Program-made: the position numbers and the translations under genes
The notes under the pieces: model-generated
What the model was told of the DNA's origin: nothing
What the model saw: the letters and a program-made list of their open reading frames with translations, nothing else
Databases searched by the model: none
Part shown: positions 6,495 through 10,131 of the stretch, one piece after another
Position numbering within the stretch: the first letter of the stretch is position 1
Layout of the letters: each line of letters begins with the position of its first letter
Source: Bacillota bacterium
GTDB lineage: Bacteria; Bacillota; Clostridia; Acetivibrionales; DSM-1351
Length of the DNA stretch: 10,131 nucleotides
Direction of reading: 5' to 3'
Assembly (NCBI GenBank): GCA_023417285.1
Contig: JAEZFR010000304.1
Coordinates: 1-10,131, forward strand

Positions 6495-6992
6495 ATGAAA
6501 GTGAATGTGTCAGATATAGTAAAAGTTGAAGGGGCTGGGATAGATATCCAGTTTCGTGATGATTTACCTGGTTTGCAGGAGCTTTATACTAGCGCTACAT
6601 TTTATCCTCCTTTTAAGTTTACAGGACGTATTGTCAACTTAGGAGGATTATTGAAACTGAGTGGTATGCTTCATTTTGAATATAGCGGGAACTGCGTTAG
6701 ATGCCTAAAAGGCATTAAGGATTCTTTAGAAGTTACTATTGATGAAAACTTTGTTCAGACAGTAGACTCTGAAGACAGTGATGCTTATACATTTGAGGGA
6801 AATGTTGTAGACATTGATAAGCCACTTATAGACAATATTATTCTTGCTATGCCTATGACGTTGCTTTGCAGCGAGGATTGCAAGGGGTTATGCAGGAACT
6901 GTGGCAATAAACTTAATATTAAAAATTGTAATTGTGATGAACGCGAAATAGTAGACCCAAGAATGGAAATACTTAAAGATTTTTTCAAGTAG
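6495..6992 (+). CDS. DUF177 (YceD-type) protein
   Basis: The protein has 165 residues from the ATG at 6495. It belongs by appearance to the DUF177/YceD family, whose members sit immediately before rpmF in many bacteria and are linked in the literature to accumulation of 23S rRNA in Escherichia coli and plants. Visible traits are a CVRC pair in the first half (YSGNCVRCLKGIKDSLEVTI) and a C-terminal cysteine cluster, LCSEDCKGLCRNCGNKL followed by NCNC, that probably binds metal. The end of the protein (EIVDPRMEILKDFF) is also family-like. It starts its own transcript from a perfect promoter and is followed 43 bases later by rpmF. A small inverted repeat, AAGTAG/CTACTT (6987-6992 and 6997-7002), spans its stop codon; it has no T-tract, so it is not a terminator. 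Confidence 0.9.
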   Translation: MKVNVSDIVKVEGAGIDIQFRDDLPGLQELYTSATFYPPFKFTGRIVNLGGLLKLSGMLHFEYSGNCVRCLKGIKDSLEVTIDENFVQTVDSEDSDAYTFEGNVVDIDKPLIDNIILAMPMTLLCSEDCKGLCRNCGNKLNIKNCNCDEREIVDPRMEILKDFFK

Positions 6993-7035
6993 GTTTCTAC
7001 TTAGATGGTTGCATTATAGTAGGGAGGTGTTATTG

Positions 7036-7218
7036 ATGGCAAATCCAAAGCGTAGATGGTCCAAAGCAAGAACAGGTAAAAGAAGATCCCAGTGGAAACT
7101 GGCGTCACCAACTCTGGTTAGCTGCCCACAGTGTCACGTTTTCAAGCTGCCTCACAAGGTATGCGGTGAATGTGGATATTATGATGGCAAACAAGTAGTT
7201 AAAGTAGAAGCTAAATAA
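7036..7218 (+). CDS. rpmF: 50S ribosomal protein L32
   Basis: L32 is a small component of the large ribosomal subunit. The 60-residue protein begins MANPKRRWSKARTGKRRSQW, a basic N-terminus typical of the bL32 family, and carries two CxxC pairs (Cys30/Cys33 and Cys43/Cys46) forming a zinc ribbon, so this is the zinc-binding form. The ATG at 7036 is chosen because GGAGG (7023-7027) lies 8 bases upstream and the family starts with MA-x-P. A longer in-frame reading from 7009 adds nine residues that do not resemble L32 and would run through the ribosome binding site. It is the last gene of the DUF177-rpmF unit, closed by a hairpin terminator just downstream. Confidence 0.97.
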   Translation: MANPKRRWSKARTGKRRSQWKLASPTLVSCPQCHVFKLPHKVCGECGYYDGKQVVKVEAK

Positions 7219-7222
7219 TTAT

Positions 7223-7275
7223 ATTGTCATTAAAGCAGCAGGCTCAACGTAGTCATGCTGCTTTTTTGTGACAAT
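7223..7275 (+). terminator. Intrinsic terminator after rpmF
   Basis: AAAGCAGCA (7232-7240) pairs with TGCTGCTTT (7256-7264) around a 15-base loop, followed by more T residues to 7267. Outside this, ATTGTCA (7223-7229) is complementary to TGACAAT (7269-7275), so the hairpin can extend to a longer interrupted stem once the T-tract has been transcribed. There is no equal T run on the minus strand, so it probably works rightward only. Confidence 0.88.
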
Positions 7276-7300
7276 AAATCCTGAGTCAATAATGCTGTAT

Positions 7301-7330
7301 TTGACTTCGGAAAACTGTACATAATAAGAT
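7301..7330 (+). promoter_or_regulatory. Candidate promoter of the DUF512-der unit
   Basis: TTGACT (7301-7306) and TAAGAT (7325-7330) are 18 bases apart and lie just after the rpmF terminator, where a new start is needed. The -35 is good (five of six) and the -10 weak (four of six). Confidence 0.4.
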
Positions 7331-7414
7331 AAATACAGGGATTATAAAAGCATTCTTTTTTAGATATACAATAAAGCTGTAAGTTTTGCAGCACACGAAA
7401 GGACGGATTTTGAG

Positions 7415-8722
7415 TTGTCCTCAAAAAACAAGGTTTGCGCCATACAAAAAGGAAGCATTGCTGAAGAGGCAGAAATTGAAGTAGGAGATATACTCCTTTC
7501 TATAAATTCGCAGGTTATCGAAGATATTTTTGATTACAGGTTTTATTGTCTTTCAGAAGAATTGCTGCTGGAAGTTCAGAAGCCTAACGGTGAGATATGG
7601 GAGATAGAGATTGAAAAAGATGAAAACGAGGACTTGGGTATCGAGTTTGAAGACTCCATGATTGAGGCAAGGAGCTGCACAAATAATTGTATTTTTTGCT
7701 TTATTGACCAATTGCCTAAAGGTATGCGAGAAACAGTCTACTTCAAAGACGATGATTCGAGACTTTCATTTCTTTCAGGAAACTATGTTACTCTTACAAA
7801 TATTAAGGAAGAGGATTTAAAGAGGATAATAAGGTATAGGATGTCTCCTATTAATGTTTCGGTTCATACCACAAATAAGGAACTAAGGGTTAAGATGCTC
7901 AACAACCGATTTGCGGGCGATGTGATGGACAAAATCAAAATGCTTACTAATGCAGGAATCGAGGTTAATTGCCAGATAGTACTGTGTAAAAACATAAATG
8001 ACGGTCAAGAATTGGACAAAACTATCAGCGATTTGGTGTGCTTATACCCTGACATGAAAAGCATTTCAGTGGTACCGGTTGGTATCACAAAATATAGAGA
8101 GAACTTATTTGAGCTCGAACCTTTTGATACAGAGAGTTGCCAGCATGTTATCAAACAGGTACATGAATGGCAGAGAAAGCTCATGGATGAAAAGGGATCT
8201 TCTATTGTATATTTAGCAGATGAATTTTATATAAATGCAGGATATGAAATACCTGACTATAATCATTACGAAGAATTTCCGCAGATTGAAAACGGTGTTG
8301 GTCTGCTTGCCTTGTTAAAGCATGAAGTGGGTATAGAATTGAAGCGAAAAGCAAGACAGGTTGAAAAAAGGAACATTAGCATTGCTACTGGTAGACTTGT
8401 CTATAAAAATATATTAAAATTGGTAGATAGTATAACATCTGTATATAGTCAGATTAGTGTTAATGTTTATGCGATTGAAAATGATTTCTTTGGTCCTATG
8501 GTTACTGTGAGTGGACTCTTGACAGGACGGGACATTATAAATCAGCTGATTGATAAGCCTTTGGGAGATGAATTGCTCATTACACGAAGCATGCTCAAAG
8601 CAGGAGAAACAGTTTTTCTGGACGACTGTACTGTCCAACAGCTTGAGCAGGAGTTAAAAGTTAAGGTTCGCATTGTAGAAAATAACGGCAAGGATTTTGT
8701 AAAGGCAATTACCGGAAAGTAG
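7415..8722 (+). CDS. DUF512 protein with N-terminal PDZ-like domain and CxxxCxxC iron-sulfur motif
   Basis: The protein has 435 residues and its molecular function is not established. Residues 8-66 resemble a PDZ-type module (AIQKGSIAEEAEIEVGDILLSINSQVI). Cys88, Cys92 and Cys95 (RSCTNNCIFCFIDQLP) form CxxxCxxC, the pattern used by radical SAM proteins to hold a 4Fe-4S cluster. Family-typical blocks follow: FKDDDSRLSFLSGNYVTLTN (110-129), ISVHTTN-type HTTN (151-154), LNNRFAG (162-168), NCQIVLC (185-191), PVGITKYR (221-228), and a C-terminal FFGPMVTVSGLLTGRD (358-373). These proteins are common in Clostridia and Cyanobacteria. The start is TTG, with AAGGA (7399-7403) 11 bases upstream and no in-frame ATG until residue 82. 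der begins 17 bases after the stop, so the two are very likely co-transcribed. That suggests, without proof, a link to ribosome or RNA work. Confidence 0.9.
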   Translation: MSSKNKVCAIQKGSIAEEAEIEVGDILLSINSQVIEDIFDYRFYCLSEELLLEVQKPNGEIWEIEIEKDENEDLGIEFEDSMIEARSCTNNCIFCFIDQLPKGMRETVYFKDDDSRLSFLSGNYVTLTNIKEEDLKRIIRYRMSPINVSVHTTNKELRVKMLNNRFAGDVMDKIKMLTNAGIEVNCQIVLCKNINDGQELDKTISDLVCLYPDMKSISVVPVGITKYRENLFELEPFDTESCQHVIKQVHEWQRKLMDEKGSSIVYLADEFYINAGYEIPDYNHYEEFPQIENGVGLLALLKHEVGIELKRKARQVEKRNISIATGRLVYKNILKLVDSITSVYSQISVNVYAIENDFFGPMVTVSGLLTGRDIINQLIDKPLGDELLITRSMLKAGETVFLDDCTVQQLEQELKVKVRIVENNGKDFVKAITGK

Positions 8723-8739
8723 AAAGGGAGGTACAACAA

Positions 8740-10068
8740 GTGCCAAAACCAATAGTTGCAGTAGTTGGCAGACCGAACGTCGGAAAGTCAACATTTTTTA
8801 ATTATCTTGCAGGGAGCAGGATATCCATAGTTGAAGATACCCCTGGTGTTACCAGAGATAGAATTTATACCGAAGTTGAATGGCGCAGCAGAAGATTCAC
8901 CTTAATTGACACAGGTGGAATTGAGCCATATTCAGAAGATATAATAATGCAGCAAATGAAGCGTCAGGCAGAAATTGCCATAGAGACTGCAGATGTAATA
9001 ATTTTTATGGTAGATGCAAAGGATGGTATGACAGCCACCGACAAAGAGGTTGCTACCATGTTAAGAAAGTCTCAAAAGCCTATTGTACTTACTGTCAATA
9101 AGGTTGACCGAGTTGGGGATCCGCCACCAGAGGTATATGAATTTTATAATTTGGCAATGGGCGATATGATTGTAATATCATCAGTTCATGGTTTAGGAAT
9201 GGGGGATGTGCTGGATGCAGTATATAGCCATTTTCCTGATGAAAACAATGAAGAAGACGATGATGAGACTATAAAAGTTGCGGTTGTAGGTAAACCAAAT
9301 GCGGGTAAGTCCTCACTAATCAATTCGATACTAGGTGAAGACAGGGTAATTGTCTGCAATATTCCGGGCACTACAAGGGATGCCATTGATACCCATGTAG
9401 AAAAAGATGGACAGAAATTTACCTTCATAGATACAGCAGGTATAAGGAAGAGAAGTAAAATAAACGAGAATATTGAAAAATACAGTGCAATCCGGTCATG
9501 GACAGCCATAGAAAGAGCTGACGTCTGTCTTATAATGATTGATGCAGAAGATGGAGTTACCGAGCAGGACACCAAAATTGCAGGCTATGCTCATCAGCAG
9601 GGCAAAGCATCTATAATTGTTATAAATAAATGGGATATTATAGAAAAAGAGACAGGAACACTTGAGGAATATAGAAAGACAGTGCATGAAAAGCTTGGTT
9701 TTATGACCTATGCTCCTGTTATCTTTATTTCTGCAAAAACAGGACAAAGGGTTCACAAAATATATGAACTGATTAAGTTTGTTGCTGATCAAGCTGCGTT
9801 TCGAATTTCCACAGGAATGCTTAATGACCTTATATATGAAGCTGTTGCAATGGTTCAGCCACCTTCTGATAAAGGAAAGAGGCTAAAGATTTATTACATG
9901 ACGCAGGCTTCCATTAAGCCACCAACGTTTATTATTTTCGTAAATGACCTGGAGCTTTTCCATTATTCATATGAACGATATCTTGAAAACCAGCTTAGAA
10001 AAAGCTTTGGTTTTGAGGGTACTCCTATACGGTTTATTCATAGACAACGAGATAAGGATGAGGAATAA
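8740..10068 (+). CDS. der: Ribosome biogenesis GTPase Der (double Era-like GTPase)
   Basis: Der (also called EngA) is an essential GTPase needed for maturation of the 50S subunit. The 442-residue protein has two G domains in tandem and a C-terminal KH-like domain. First domain: GRPNVGKS (10-17), DTGG (57-60), NKVD (120-123). An acidic linker (NNEEDDDETI, 169-178) follows. Second domain: GKPNAGKS (184-191), DTAGIRKR (231-238), NKWD (296-299), SAK (331-333). The KH-like end contains RLKIYYMTQASIKPPTF (381-397) and finishes with the usual basic/acidic tail. The start is GTG at 8740, with AAAGGGAGG (8723-8731) 8 bases upstream. All nucleotide-binding motifs are intact. No terminator follows, so transcription may continue into the next gene. 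Confidence 0.98.
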   Translation: MPKPIVAVVGRPNVGKSTFFNYLAGSRISIVEDTPGVTRDRIYTEVEWRSRRFTLIDTGGIEPYSEDIIMQQMKRQAEIAIETADVIIFMVDAKDGMTATDKEVATMLRKSQKPIVLTVNKVDRVGDPPPEVYEFYNLAMGDMIVISSVHGLGMGDVLDAVYSHFPDENNEEDDDETIKVAVVGKPNAGKSSLINSILGEDRVIVCNIPGTTRDAIDTHVEKDGQKFTFIDTAGIRKRSKINENIEKYSAIRSWTAIERADVCLIMIDAEDGVTEQDTKIAGYAHQQGKASIIVINKWDIIEKETGTLEEYRKTVHEKLGFMTYAPVIFISAKTGQRVHKIYELIKFVADQAAFRISTGMLNDLIYEAVAMVQPPSDKGKRLKIYYMTQASIKPPTFIIFVNDLELFHYSYERYLENQLRKSFGFEGTPIRFIHRQRDKDEE

Positions 10069-10115
10069 GACTCATTATAAATACTTAAGTCTTCGCTCTA
10101 GAGAAAGGAATGTAA

Positions 10116-10131
10116 ATGTATGGGGTTGTTT
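10116..10131 (+). CDS. Possible start of the next gene (cut by window edge)
   Basis: An AAAGGA site (10104-10109) is followed by two candidate starts in different frames, ATG at 10116 (MYGVV) and ATG at 10120 (MGLF). Only four or five codons are visible, so no product can be read. In many Clostridia der is followed by plsY, a membrane glycerol-3-phosphate acyltransferase, and a hydrophobic N-terminus in either frame would suit that; this is synteny-based guesswork. Confidence 0.3.

Noticed and set aside
6987..7002. Hairpin AAGTAG/CTACTT as a terminator between the DUF177 gene and rpmF
   Set aside because: The stem is short and AT-rich and is not followed by a T-tract; rpmF has no promoter of its own nearby.
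7009..7035. Upstream in-frame ATG extending rpmF by nine residues
   Set aside because: The extension contains the strong ribosome binding site of the downstream ATG and does not resemble the L32 N-terminus.
9186..9575. Minus-strand open frame of 129 codons within der
   Set aside because: It is a shadow of der with a low-complexity serine run coming from the acidic GAT/GAA codons.

Overview
The window looks like chromosomal core DNA from a low-GC, spore-former-type Firmicute of the class Clostridia. The signs are AT-rich spacers, strong AGGAGG-type ribosome binding sites, consensus sigma-A promoters, a T-box leader in front of gltX, and the gene sets pta-ackA, YceD-rpmF and DUF512-der. The gene content would fit a cellulolytic Ruminiclostridium-like species, but that is an impression from gene order and was not tested by a search.

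Left part, minus strand (1-3687). Reading leftward, a membrane protein fused to a spermidine-synthase-like domain comes first. Next is a consensus promoter and a glutamate-type T-box leader with a GAA specifier, then gltX (glutamyl-tRNA synthetase), then the first 35 codons of a gene that reads as glnS (glutaminyl-tRNA synthetase). No promoter or terminator is visible between gltX and glnS, so both synthetases may answer to uncharged tRNA-Glu.

Middle (3688-6341). A 356-base divergent spacer carries the promoter of pta. pta and ackA follow on the plus strand and encode the acetyl-CoA to acetyl phosphate to acetate pathway, which yields ATP. Both enzymes keep all catalytic residues that can be checked by eye.

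Right part, plus strand (6342-10131). A perfect-consensus promoter drives a YceD-type DUF177 protein and ribosomal protein L32 (rpmF), closed by a hairpin terminator. A new unit then starts with a PDZ plus CxxxCxxC DUF512 protein, followed 17 bases later by the double GTPase Der. The window ends a few codons into what may be another gene, possibly plsY by usual synteny. YceD, L32 and Der all relate to the large ribosomal subunit, so this stretch has a ribosome-assembly theme.

The most unusual structure is not a gene. Two unrelated genes, gltX and ackA, each have their last codons and stop codon repeated in tandem into the downstream spacer (four copies at about 36 bases, five copies at about 21 bases). 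In the ackA case the -35 box of the next promoter falls where a sixth copy would be. I found no mobile element, phage gene, CRISPR array, tRNA or rRNA.
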